This document shows positions 1 to 10,956 of a DNA stretch of 64,000 nucleotides, piece after piece. Below the pieces are notes generated by a model. The model ran no database searches. It saw only the letters and a list, made by a program, of their open reading frames with translations, and was not told the DNA's origin. The translations under genes and the position numbers were made by a program. How positions within the stretch are numbered: the stretch's first letter is position 1; every line of letters begins with the position of its first letter. Source of the DNA: Phaeoceros laevis (lineage: Eukaryota > Anthocerotophyta > Anthocerotopsida > Notothyladales); contig JBNGIQ010008872.1 in the NCBI GenBank assembly GCA_049999765.1, positions 1 to 64,000 on the forward strand, given 5' to 3'.

Positions 1-740
1 TCATAATATTATGCATAGTACGGTTTCGGATACGCAGCTGATTTAAGTCCAGGAGCTGAGGCTGCTTGTGCTTGTATTTGCAGCGGTTGTAGCGGGCAAA
101 GAATCGTGGCCTCGGCATGAAATCTCTCAGAGATGTATAGGACGTCGGTTGTCCTGTCGTAGAAAAAGAAAGGGACTTAACTCTCTAGCTCGGCGTCACA
201 ACAGCCATGTCTGAACTCTGTCCAATCAAAACTTTACTTAGGGCCTTTCATAGCAAACAGGTCTGCAAACAGGAAAACGCAGGTATCTGTCCTGAAGTCA
301 GACCGAAACGCAGACATGTTTGGTCACTTTCACAAAAAGTCAGAGAACAACGTTTGGTGGACGACAAGGGAAACTTGTGTCAACGCAAGTGCTGAGAGAT
401 TTAATGCTTACAACTCTTTTTACAGGATCGTTAGGAAACTGGGCCATCCATCCGTTCTTGCTCAGGTTTCTGCTGGCGGGATTGCCTCCTTCCCCCTCGG
501 GCAGATGAATTTGACGTGCCTGCTTTCCACAAATTAAGACCGCCACCACGCAGACCTATGTTTAGAGGCTATGTTTAGAGCAACCTTGGAGCTTCCCGGG
601 ATGGAACTTTGTAAACTTGTAGGCTACACTGGCCTTACTAATTAGTCATTTCCCAAGCTATGTTTAGTGCAAAGAGCTTCCCGGGATGGAAATTTGTAAA
701 CTTGTAGGCTACACTGGCATTACGAGTTGATTAGTCATTG
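1..740 (-). repeat. Copy 1 of a ~0.75-kb dispersed repeat, inverted relative to 18270-19015
   Basis: Read on the minus strand, this segment matches 18270-19015 almost end to end. Shared landmarks include the motif at 45-60 (reverse complement near 18965-18985) and a duplicated leader unit containing cttcccgggatgga at about 592-605 and 675-688, matched by tccatcccgggaag near 18326 and 18432. Bases 1-200 (minus) hold a coding-like remnant with the phrase YDRTTDVLY that is also present in the other copies, but here a GAA codon of the 18.8-kb copy has become TAA. In the 18-kb copy this segment is the 5' flank of an F-box/kelch remnant; here no kelch sequence follows. It may be part of a duplicated divergent promoter and gene start. 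Confidence 0.8.
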
Positions 741-1480
741 GGTTGGGCCCCTTCAAGGCCTCAACTGTGTTGTTCCTGAGCCACTTCTCGTCAGGTAGAC
801 ATGCTCGAAGAGCCCTTTTCGTGGCAGGAGACACCCTGGTGCAAGCCCACAATAGAATGCTTCGAAGCCTCAAATACTCCCTGAGGGATAGGTTTGTGCT
901 GTTCATGCTGTTTCATCCGGATAGAGACTGAACACTAGAGCAGAAAGATTGTTCAACGAGTAGGGATCCGTTTTGTGCATCTTGCTTGCCACACCCGCAC
1001 CGGGTGAGCACTCAAAGAGTGATCCAGTACATGCTTCCCCCCTGCACTCGATTCTGCGAGTTGTGTGAAGCACCAACCTGATAGCTGGCTATCCAGATCA
1101 GATTCCAAGGCTTTCTTCAAAAAGGTAGTCATGACATACTCTCCCAACTTGTCGATCAGAAAATACATGGAAGCGTGGATTGTCTGGAAAGCAGACACCC
1201 ATTTGAGTTGGTGCTGCCCGATGCCACCCGTATAGAGGTACTCCAGAGTGGCAAGCATGGTGGAGGTGGTGACCGTGGGCAGCTCGATCTCCTTCATTCT
1301 GCATTCCGCCATGCCGTTGGTGAGCAAGCTTTTCAGCATGGGAGACCTAGCCACCAGCATCCAGCGGCAGGCATGCACCTTGCCGCCGTCCTTAAACAAA
1401 AGCTGGACATCACTGTGGTTAGGATCATTGACGGTCGCTCGCAAATTCTCCCTCAGCGTTTCAAGTTCCTCGTGCTCCAG
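730..1480 (-). CDS. BTB/POZ-domain protein, partial or decaying
   Basis: The reading frame at 1444-953 encodes a recognisable BTB/POZ fold: SDVQLLFKDGGKVHACRW, then MLKSLLTNGMAE, then LATLEYLYTG. BTB domains dimerise and often serve as adaptors for CUL3 ubiquitin ligases. A second open segment on the same strand, 906-709, carries YLRLRSILLWA, which resembles the helical region after plant BTB domains; a plausible acceptor (tctgctctag) precedes it near 933. Upstream, the frame meets TAA at about 1490 and no ATG precedes the domain, so the 5' end is unresolved. A weak acceptor (ggattaagcag) lies just after that stop. It could be a gene with an unfound first exon or a truncated pseudogene; I lean to the latter because its right flank is duplicated, rearranged DNA. 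Confidence 0.5.
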
Positions 1481-1489
1481 AGGTTCTGC

Positions 1490-2140
1490 TTAATCCCACT
1501 TCTTCAACACCTGCCCAGCCCGTTGAGGACACTCGGCCATGGTGAAGTAGACTGTAAGAACAATACTGTACAGTTCAAGGAAACGCTCGTTTCTGCAGAA
1601 AGGCCATGAGTATTGCAGATGAGACGGCACTTTTCCTTGCTGGCCACTGCAAACATCAATCTGTCTCATAAGCAGCATTCCTGAAGCTGCTGCTAGTTTT
1701 GGGATTGCATGAAGGTAGTGTTGAAGTGGCAACGGACCGTGCTAGCAGCTGGTCATGTCTCCTGATCATTATTAGACCAAAGATCGCTGTCAGGAAACAG
1801 ATGCAAATGCGAACAGCATCCAGAGCATTCGAGACCTAAAAAATGCAGTCCTTAGTCACAAAGGCAGGTCTTTTCTAATTCATCATGCTTTTCTAATTGA
1901 CCATGCTTTTCTAATTGATAATGCTTATCAGCGTCGGCAACTCCGACCTCGAGTTACTAACTGGGGGGGACAAGTTGCTAGAAAGTTAGAAACCAGGTTC
2001 GACGGTATCCCGTTAGGGTTGTCGACACTACAAACTGCTGGCTAGGTCACTTAGTGTTTCTCTTTGCGGCCTTCACGATTGAAGCGCAGGCGCAGCCTGC
2101 GATTGTTGGTAGAGTGCCCAGCCCCGAGTGAGCCGCCGCC
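1490..2140. other. Gene-free stretch and 5' flank of the ribosomal L17 gene
   Basis: There is no convincing coding sequence here. A run at about 1868-1925 repeats the phrase ttttctaatt three times with small changes. The last ~100 bases lead into the L17 start and are probably its promoter and leader; the start lies in the strong context gccgccgccATGG. Confidence 0.5.
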
Positions 2141-3481
2141 ATGGTAACTGTCTAATTCGTCCTTGCGATTGGCCACAACCTGATGTCTGCTGTATCCTGA
2201 GTGCCGGGATTGCATAGGACAAGCTCGTAATGTCGTCTGCGTTTCATGGTTTTTGTTGCAGGTGAAGTACGCTCACGAGCCCGATAATCCCACCAAAGGT
2301 ATTGCCTGTAGCTGTGCTGATAGTCACCAAGGCAGTTTGGCCTTTAATAACCTCTATTGTCCACATGAGCTTTCGCAACCACTGAGTAAATAGTGCGACG
2401 GAGCTGGCAGCAGTGTTAGAATCTGGTCACTGATGGTGTGGTGCGTTTTCTATGTATTTGCGCAGCATGCAAGGCCAGAGGGTCGGACCTTCGCGTCCAT
2501 TTCAAGGTAACCTGCCGTTCGTTGATGGAATTTGTCCAGAATTTTGGTGGTAGGGTGCTGCCGGCACCTACAGTTGCGCTACTGGGGAGGTGGAAGCCCT
2601 AGGTTTCAGTTTGTAGAAGTGGAGCGTACGGTCGTCGTTATTGTTGGTTTTTCATGGGTAGTAACAGTTTGATTTGTTGTCAGAATACCCGGGAGACAGC
2701 GCAGGCCATCAAGAAGATGGGACTTGACAAGGCCAAGAGGTTCTTGGAGGATGTTATTGGTCACAAGCAGGCTGTTCCCTTCCGCAGATTCTGTGGTGGT
2801 GTTGGCCGAACTGCTCAGGCCAAAGCTAGGCATTCGAATGGTCAAGGACGGTGGCCTGCAAAGTCTGCCACGTTTTTGTTGGGATTGCTGAAGAATGCTG
2901 AAAGCAATGCTGAGGTATCGTCAAGGGGCAACAGGCCGGGAAACCAGTTTGTTCATGAAGCAAGGAATATTTGCATATGGGTGCTGGATGTCAGCATTTC
3001 CTGCCTGCCCTGTTCTTTTATGTGGTCCCTTGCTGAATTGTGCTGTTTTTCTATGTGCAGGTGAAAGGGTTGGACGTGGCTACTCTGTTCATCTCTCACA
3101 TCCAGGTCAATCAAGCCCAGCAGCAACGTAGGCGTACCTATCGTGCCCATGGGCGAATCAACCGTAAGTGGTTCGCATGACTCAAAAGCGTTTCTGTTTG
3201 CCCACCTGCCAGTTCCTGTTCTGACATTGAGGTCCCCGTCTGGCCCCCTGCAGCATACATGTCATCTCCTTGCCACATTGAGCTTGTGCTGTCTGAACAG
3301 GAAGCACCGGTGAAGAAAGAGGTGACTGTTAAGCTTTAATGACCACATCTATGTGACGTTGTCTGTCACTTCGCTCAGTGTGCTCATTGTACTATGACAT
3401 TTGTGCTTGCAGGCTGACGATCTTGCACCTGGAAAACCAAGAAGAGGGCAGGGGCGACTGCGCAGTGGTGCTAGCTCTTAG
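2141..3481 (+). CDS. RPL17: Large-subunit ribosomal protein uL22 (L17), 7 exons
   Basis: This encodes the 60S ribosomal protein uL22/L17, which lines the nascent-chain exit tunnel. Exons read as 2141-2143, 2262-2298, 2466-2506, 2684-2914, 3061-3163, 3254-3321 and 3413-3481, giving 183 residues with all GT-AG junctions and phases consistent. The first exon is only the ATG, followed at once by gtaact. Diagnostic stretches are [67 protein letters not shown] and a short basic tail. The length matches plant L17 (about 175 residues). It is followed 390 bp later by the 3' end of the convergent VIT/vWA gene. Identification is secure; the exon-1 assignment rests on frame and start context. Confidence 0.96.
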
Positions 3482-3871
3482 ATAGGTCTTGTAGAGGTTC
3501 CTTCTCATACAGCTTTCTTCCTGTGAATCTGGAAGAGGTTTGCTATGGTTGGCCAGAACAAGAATCTGTTTAGAGAAGTCTACTTGATCCCCCATGTTGA
3601 TCACGTCCTTCTCAAGAAGTTTTGGAGCAATTGGTATGACAACAATTTTTTTGTCCAAATTTGCTTGCAGCTCAGCCCAATATTGCTATCGTTGACAAAT
3701 GATAACACCGACTTGGCGTGGAGAATGGGGTCTGTATGTTGTTCACAGCTTCTTCCTCTAGTGATCAGTTCTTTTGTCAAAATTTGTCTGCATCGCAGCC
3801 TATAATGTTCCAATCCTTACGAAAGGAATGAATGGTTTGGCGGAGAAATCCACTGATGACCTAGAGCCATT

Positions 3872-6800
3872 CTAGCCGCAATCTGTGCAAATGTCCACAA
3901 CTGTATCGAAACAGCAGGAGACGCAATCGTCCGCACTCGGAAGACACCCGCAAACCTCTTCGCACAGGCCCTCAACAGGAGAACAACACAACTCGAACAA
4001 ACCACAATCCCCACAAAGGCCTGTGGCACCGTCGAATAGCGCTTCAGCTGCATCTTCAATAGGAAGGTTACTCAACGTGGCAGCAATGCTCCCAAACCCA
4101 ATGGCTAGTCCACCGACCACCACAATTGCAGCCACCCTTGAACTGGTGTACTTGCGAATGTCCAGTTTCTTCCCCTGCCATTGAGCACAAGCAGCTCACG
4201 GTCACGATGCGCGGTATGCCCAATTTTGATCATGTCCATTGTGCATGAGCAAAGCGTACCTTCCGTTTATCTCGTTGGAGAGCAGAGTACTTGTCCTTCG
4301 TCGTTTCGAAACCAACCATTCGAGTGTACTCACATGGAATCCCTGTTGCCATACTTAGGTTCACGGCCTGCAATGGAAACGAGCCAGTCTTCCCTGGTTA
4401 GAACTCCAGCGACATTCGCTTCTTTTCTACAATTTGAGTAGAAAGAAGTGCCCCACCTCGTGCTCCAAATGCTTGTCCTTCTGTAGCCATGCCTGAGCCG
4501 TGAGCAGGTCGACGTGTTGCCTTGCGAAAACCTGTCACAAGATGTTCACCCGATTTCAGTGCTACACAAGAGTCTCAATATCTGGGGGCCTGACAACCTT
4601 GGGTTGGAAGACTTGGTACCTTGCTTAAAGGTATGTGTGGGGCTTGCCGTGATGGAACTGAGAGTTCCCACACGATTCCTCCAGGTAGAAGGCCAACGAT
4701 CTTGATGGTTTCAGGGAACTTGCCATGAAATCTGCCCGATACAACCAACGGGTTGCCACAGAAGAGATCGGGGATGGGGAATGGATACACCTGTGACATT
4801 ACCATGACATCTCAGTCAATATTGCACCTGACCAGTCCAACATATCTTACTTGCACGAAGCTGACAAGAACTCTGTCTCACCTCACATCCTTTTGGTAGA
4901 TCCGCGATAGCAAGTGAGATATTTGTGAGCAAGGGAGTTGAAGCTGCAACAAGCATTCTCTTCATCTGGTCTTGAATTTTTTCTGCTCAGCCATGAACAT
5001 ATACACGTCACCAGGATGTTTACGCACTTTTACCATAGAATTACCTAAGCTAGAGCGTATAGTATGCGCTTACTAGGGAGATTCTCTGCGATTACCTGAG
5101 CTGAAAGCCACATCACTTATTCCCCGCCCGATCAAAGCTAGCATCTTCAAGAAGTAGTAGTTGCAATAATGGCCTGTGTAGAAGTAACTTCGAATGAGTG
5201 CTTTTCAATTATGCAACATGAGTTGCACTGAGCACATAAAAGACTCCAGTTGTTCACGTAAAAGAGTAATACACAAGCAAATGAAGTTAGTGGGTGGGAA
5301 GTTTCTGCAACCTATGCCGAAGGTAGAAATTCGAGGTGTCGCTGGGCCTCCCTGGGCAATAGCTGCTTGCACCTCACGGCAGATGACGGGTTCATTATCC
5401 ACTGCTCCATCTGTAATCAGAAAGATATAGGGCACAGCTCCTTGTATGCCCTGCAGCAACCCCATAGCCTGTACCACCAAGTCTCAGTGCAAACGTAGAA
5501 GTCAAATAGGAAGTCGTGCCTAGAGTGGACCTGCAAAGCTATTAGCTACGTACAACTCTGAGAACGGCATCAATGCACTAGTTTGTCCAGATACGTTACC
5601 TGCCTCAACGGTGTCAAGATGTCTGTACCCCCTCTTGCTTCACAGCTGCTTGTCACCCACTCTTTCGCCCTACCAATAGCCTCATCCTTGGCACTGACCA
5701 GCGTAGGTGAAAAAAAGAGTGCCTCGTGATCAAAGGCAATTATGTTGAAAGTGTCCTCGCTTTGCAACATGGTGAGCCCCAGCAATAACGCCTGGCGGGC
5801 ATCAGTTATAGGTTTGCCTGTCATGCTACCACTTCTGTCCAGCAAAAATATGACAGCTCTTTGGAAAGCCTGCGAGTAGATATACCAAGGTGGGTCAAAA
5901 GATTGAAGCAACTGCAGCGCTATGTTGGACAACTGCTAAGAGCTTCACAACAACGAAGAAGTCGTTGCCGGGTTTGTTTGCCAGTCAACGAAACTGTCAC
6001 AAAAGGATATACCTGCACTCGAGAAGGATCAGGAGGAGCTATTGAGAGGCAAAAAGTCCCTCTTGTATCCCAATCTGTCTTGTCCGATGATGGATCCTGG
6101 ACTATAAGGTTTGGAAATATGCCTTCCGCCCACACCTGCATGTCAAAGCATGTGTCACATGTGAAAATAGGACCTTAAAACACTAGAGGTCATGGATATG
6201 GATATTACAGTGCAAGCCCTTAGTGGTTATCAAATATAGATCGCAACACATGACTTGTTGTGATGGTTTCTATTAAGCTTACCGTGTAAGAAGCAACAAA
6301 ATCCTTCCCGATCCACTTCGGAGAATCGTCAGTCTCTTCAATCAAGCTAAAGCTAGCTCTTCCATTTTCTGTAGACGTTCCCTGAATGTAAGAAAGCAAT
6401 CAGATCCTTGCACAATGAAGCTGCTTGGTCTTAACATCTTAACATGCATTTGATGTTAACAGTTGCACACCCTAATCATTGGACATCCACACAGAACAAT
6501 CCAAGGCCACGGTACTACGCCATACCTTCATGGGGTGATTAAATTCGCCAACTTCCACAGGCTGTGCAGTTCCTGTGTTGATCGTGCAGGTAATTCTAGT
6601 CACACCTGCTACAGATTTGTTGTAGACAGACGCATAGTCGTCAAAGGTGAAGGGCACAGACACGGAATATTTGCCATCATCGAAAACCATAGCCTGAAAC
6701 CAGGTGATTTTCAAGCCAAGCTTCGCTCCTCCCTCGACCTGAACAGTGAAATTGTTCATTCCATCAGAAACAGGCCGACTATGCAGAAACGACATATTGC

Positions 6801-7574
6801 ACTCGACAAACAACATCGAGGACTGACCCTCGAAGCACTTGAACACAGTTGAAGAAAGACAAGAGACTGCTGGTACTGACTTGTGGTATGGTGAGGCGAA
6901 AAAGCTCAGGATTGTATGTCTCGTAGTCATCAACCTTCGCCGATGCACTTCCTTTTGCTCCATAGCTAGATGCCTCATCCTTGGGTACCAGAACAGTGGT
7001 GTAAACCCGGTTGGCCCCCATTTCCACCTCAACTGATGCCACCGTTCCCTGGTAGGCAACCATGATAGTCACGTTCAGCACAAGTTCATCAACTGTGAAA
7101 AAATCTATCACCCTCCTCTCAGGTCTCTATAGCAAGCCATACCTGATACTGCATAGGAAGAGCCAACAGGCAATCACACCGCTGTCCTTTCCGTATGCAA
7201 TTCACAGCCCACGTACCCTCCACAGTAGCGAAGGCTGTGCTAATGTGGCACTCCACGTCCAGAGAAATCGCATCAATAGGCAACGGCACAAGCGCAGGAA
7301 AGTGGAGCTGCTCTGTCCCGACTTCCACTCCTTGCTTCCCATCTTCGTGGTAGGGATTCCCTACTTGGCCAAGCCCAGCGACCACGGCGTAGATTGTGGG
7401 GCACTTTGGAGGGGGCAGCTTGGCAACCCCAGCTGCCAAATCCTCCTGCGGGGACGTTTTCTTGGGCTTCCCCTGCTGCTGTGGCGCCCGGCCCAGCTGC
7501 ACGTGCCCGGAGTTGAAAGCTCCTCGGTTCAATCTCTCCGCCAGAAACAGCCCAGTGGCCAGTGCCTCCGCCAT
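3872..7574 (-). CDS. VIT and von Willebrand factor A domain protein, 13 exons
   Basis: The exons on the minus strand are 7574-7143, 7048-6881, 6738-6526, 6381-6283, 6135-6013, 5869-5600, 5468-5312, 5173-5096, 4970-4882, 4790-4620, 4531-4457, 4367-4260 and 4174-3872, giving about 761 residues with every phase consistent. The N-terminal half is a VIT domain (ISLDVECHISTAFATVEG, CDCLLALPM). A vWA domain follows with an intact metal site: DRSGS from residue 356, the threonine of GGTD near 427, and the aspartate of ITDG near 455. The C-terminus has EYTRMV and a final tail of twelve cysteines, the layout of the plant family related to inter-alpha-trypsin-inhibitor heavy chains (Arabidopsis At1g19110 type). 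Its cellular role is not established. The start is the first ATG of a well-conserved N-terminus. Confidence 0.9.
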
Positions 7575-8827
7575 TGTGTGCTACTGCTACCTTGCGATAT
7601 ATGCCACACTCCCCGGGAACGAGAGCGAATCAGTAGCAGCTGGTACCTGCTCACTCCCTCTACTTGCTCTTGAAAATCATGCTTCTTCTCTGGACTGTCC
7701 GCTGGACTTCAACCATAAAATTCTGCAACAAGCTACATCGATAGATTCTTCCCAATGCGACCTCAGACTTCCGGAATAGGTGCTGCCCCTATTGGCACCT
7801 GCAATCATGTGGTGGTGACACGAGCACACGAACGCGATGAACTCGGAGAAGGGTGCAAGCTGATGACTCGAGAGTAGACCCGACAAGGGCGGACATAATA
7901 CTGTGACCAGTACGACAGTGTCGACACATAGCCCCCGCGCAGCAACCGGTCTACCGGGGTGCAAAACAGATAGACGTGCACCCAACTACTGTACTGCACA
8001 GGCATCCCCTACTTGTCTATATACTGTATCTAATGAAGTGCCCGGAGTGCAAGCCTGTCAGTCTGTTGACTGGAGTCAAGCAAGCACGACAGACTCGGCC
8101 AAGAGCGCCAGCTCGAAGGAAGGTAGGATCTCTCATCTGTGTGGGACACTGTTGTAGAGGATAAGGCCGAGGGGCAAACGGTCTCTCACACAACAGCCTT
8201 TCTGCAAGGCTGTAAAGTAGTGCTCCTCCATCTGTGCCCGGAGTAATAACTCGGGCTGACAATTGGCTCTGTCGTATACGGTAACCCTCTCGCTGTGAGC
8301 CAAAAGGATTAGCCACAGATGGATTCACACACGCTAGGAAAAGACGAAGGTTTGGAGGTCCCAAAGCAGGATCAGGAGGTGTGTCCAAACATGCCAGGGG
8401 AACGCGGTACCGGTGCAACATAATACTGTAGGAGGGGCATGTCCTTTCTAAAACCTGCCGCCTGGTTCCTCGTCATCAACCATTCTTGGTGCCTTAGGCG
8501 ACCGTGGGATCGACTGAATCGAACCTCGAATGCAGAAATCAGCTGAGCTCTGGCGATTAAAGAACAATACTCGGAGCATCCTGCGCTTGAGAGGGTATTG
8601 ACGCCTGTTGTCGAGGAAGCTGCGGTTCGGGGCCTCCAGATCCCGGCCACACGTGGACCTGCTGCCGCAGCCAGAGCTTGTTTAATAATAAGCATTTGTT
8701 GCACACCATGACCTACGGAGACAAGTTGGCCACCCAGAATTCCAGTCTCTTGTTCTGTTCTGCGGAGCTAGTTGTTGAGAAAGGCTGGTAAGCTGCGCAT
8801 CGTCGTGGGATTCGTGGCTGGTTACAA
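7575..8827. other. Gene-free stretch upstream of the VIT/vWA gene, with one possible targeting-peptide exon
   Basis: Most of this stretch is the probable 5' flank of the minus-strand VIT/vWA gene. On the minus strand at about 8685-8580 an ATG opens MLIIKQALAAAAGPRVAG, which has the composition of an organellar presequence, but I could not find a donor site or downstream exons. Other open frames here show no family resemblance. Confidence 0.3.
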
Positions 8828-9182
8828 ACTTGTGATGCTACCGGCCACTTCGAGATTTTGTAGCAAAAGCCGCCCTCTCGAGAAGGAAATGCGTTCGGGT
8901 TGCTTCAAAACCGAAACCCGAGAAGGCAACAGCCCAGCAATCCTCTCCGAAATTCACTTGCGAGCCGTTGACTGTCCAGAATGAGGAACCCGAACCCTGC
9001 AAACATTAAAAAACACAATCATGGATTTGGTCTGGACTCTGATTACCCCAAGGCAACTGGGGTGATCGGAGTCAGGTCTCACCCTGGGACACTCACAAGC
9101 ATGCTCATAGCCACGAATCCCCCACCAATGATTTCATAAGGATCGCATGGATTGTCTTCAAACCTTGGCTGATCGCAGCTCT
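8828..9182 (-). other. Two possible 3' exons of an unrecognised gene
   Basis: On the minus strand a good acceptor (tttctattcacag) at about 9182 opens a frame containing PRFEDNPCDPYEIIGGGF. It ends at a good donor (gtgagtgtcc) near 9089. A second acceptor (tgtttgcag) near 9002 opens about 52 further codons ending at TAG near 8828. I do not recognise the product. The 5' part would lie where the kelch remnant begins at 9271, so the gene may have been cut off by that insertion. Splice-like signals and open frames are the only evidence. Confidence 0.25.
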
Positions 9183-9270
9183 GTGAATAGAAATGCCATC
9201 TGTATGGTCGCTTAGGGGTTAAGCGTTAACAATCTATCCATCCTAGGCTCTAACCGATGACCGTCCACCG

Positions 9271-9555
9271 GTGCATCTTGTGACTCTTGTCGCTTGTGAC
9301 GATAAGCTTATTGTTGCGCTGGTCAACGGTACCGGTAAGGAGGAGGGTACCGGTGGTGGAGCAGTCTTCTCTGCCTGGATGGTGGGGCAAGGTCATTACT
9401 TGTGCTCAGGCAGCTTCCTGGACGGCAGTATAATAATAGCATATGATTTCCGCACCAAGGAGTGGGACGAATGGCCTGCCTCTCCGGTCCCTCCCTTGCC
9501 CAGCTCGTTCACCTCCAACCTTGGACTGCTGCCTATTCCAGGCACCCGGAAATAA
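9271..9555 (+). pseudogene. F-box/kelch remnant, C-terminal part with an internal deletion
   Basis: The plus-strand frame encodes the last part of the kelch domain: VTLVACDDKLIVALV, then MVGQGHYLCSGSFLDGS, YDFRTKEWDEWPASPVP and the end GLLPIPGTRK. Against the longest copy (22.5-23.6 kb) it lacks the F-box, the first kelch repeats and the block around DMERNLLVHETSLPKR, which is deleted between CDDKL and GQGH. There is no ATG with a domain-sized leader. It is one of three non-identical remnants of the same family in the window. Confidence 0.75.
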
Positions 9556-10027
9556 GGCCAGGAACTGAATCAAACAGTAGCTACCATCGCATATACTCAG
9601 AGCCACAGGCACCACGAAATCAAAGGTGTTCAGAGGCGCTGCACCCCTCAGCATCGCATGTGTCAAGGCCCGACCTCTGCCAGCTAATAACTGTGCTGGC
9701 GAGCCTTGAGCAGATCGGGATCCATCCTTGGCTCCTCTTTAGAAGCTTGCATTAAGTTTGCCGTCCAGCACTAGACTAGCGTGCCTCGTGCCCCTCCATA
9801 TACTTTCCGCATACATACTATTTAATCGTTCGAGAACTTCTGGATCAGGGAAAGCAGCTCCATGCTTCTGGAAGGGGCCTGGAAGCTGTTGTGGACTTGG
9901 CATAACACTTTAATCTACTACTAGTACTAGTGCATGTTCGTTAACAAACATCAGCATTTTGCATACACATGTTGACATGTATGGAGAATGCGGAAGTTTG
10001 GTTGATGCTTAGCTCTAGAACCTCAAC
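9556..10027. other. Gene-free stretch after the kelch remnant
   Basis: I see no gene here. The tracts around 9775-10027 look like ordinary intergenic sequence grading into the tandem repeats at 10028. Confidence 0.4.
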
Positions 10028-10310
10028 ATGCGGCTGCATATGTACTAATGGGTAGGTGAACATGCGGCTGTATATGTACACTAATGGGTAGGTAGCATCT
10101 ATGCAAATGCTGGCAGATGTTTAGAGCCAAGGTGCAAAAGAAAAAGGCTACAAAGGCAGGCTTCCATAGAAGTGTGTAACATCTAAGAGTGTTCATGAAG
10201 GTGCAAAAGAAAAAGGCCGCAAAGGCCTGCTTGCATAGAAGTGTGTAACATCTAGTAATGTCCATGAATTCACAGAAGTGTGTAACATCTAGTAATGTCC
10301 ATGAATTCAC
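10028..10310. repeat. Cluster of imperfect tandem repeats (34, 69 and 37 bp units)
   Basis: Three arrays lie side by side. The first has two ~34-bp units at about 10028-10061 and 10062-10096 (sharing actaatgggtaggt). The second has two 69-bp units at about 10131-10199 and 10200-10268 (each starting ggtgcaaaagaaaaaggc). The third has a 37-bp unit at about 10237-10273 repeated exactly at 10274-10310 (starting agaagtgtgtaacatctag). An open frame on the minus strand crosses them, but it is made of the repeats themselves and looks non-coding. Confidence 0.8.
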
Positions 10311-10956
10311 GGTGTGAGAAGCGAGCCTGGGCTAATGTGTTCCCCAAAGTGAATTCAATAAAATGCTCTTATATTGATAAAGAGAACAAAATTGTAACCT
10401 TTTGAAGCACAACTCAACAAACCTACAATTTGGGGTTTGTGAGTGAGGGTTGAGGACTTGATGAATCAAGACCACATGCAACTTGTGTTTCTCTCAGCAA
10501 TACCATTTGCTTGCAAAACAAATTCTTTCATAATTATGCTAAAAGCGTCCATGAGGATGTTGATGAGGACTAGTGGCACTTCTACTTGTTTCACCAATTC
10601 CATTGGCTTGCAAAAGGGGATTCTTTCACAATTGCGCTGAAAGCTCCAGCAACTGGAACAATGGAATTGATGATTAGGTTTAGCAAGTATTCTGTTCAAA
10701 ATGCTTTTAAATTTATGAAGTGCATATTATTTCTAAGAGAGCATCTTCAAAGTGACATACACCTTGAAGCTGGATATGAGTAGATTTTGTGAACAGCCCC
10801 CTAAGCACATAACAAAACACCTCCTTTCAAGCCTACATAATTCATAAGTCATATTTATACGCTGAGTACGTTCTATCCCCACAACCACATAGGCCAAGGT
10901 GGTGGCACAGCCCAAGTCTGCACGGGCTGAACCATCCAAGCTATAGGGAACTAGTG
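10311..10956. other. Gene-free stretch downstream of the Dpy-30 gene
   Basis: No gene is recognised. Two segments at about 10496-10530 and 10595-10640 are loosely similar (both carry ttggcttgcaaaa-like and attctttca phrases), suggesting an old duplication. Confidence 0.35.

Noticed and set aside
1445-1490. A 25-base 'intron' (gtgttg...ttaagcag) that would bypass the stop upstream of the BTB domain
   Set aside because: It is too short for a plant spliceosomal intron; the stop is taken as real or the true upstream exon as unfound.
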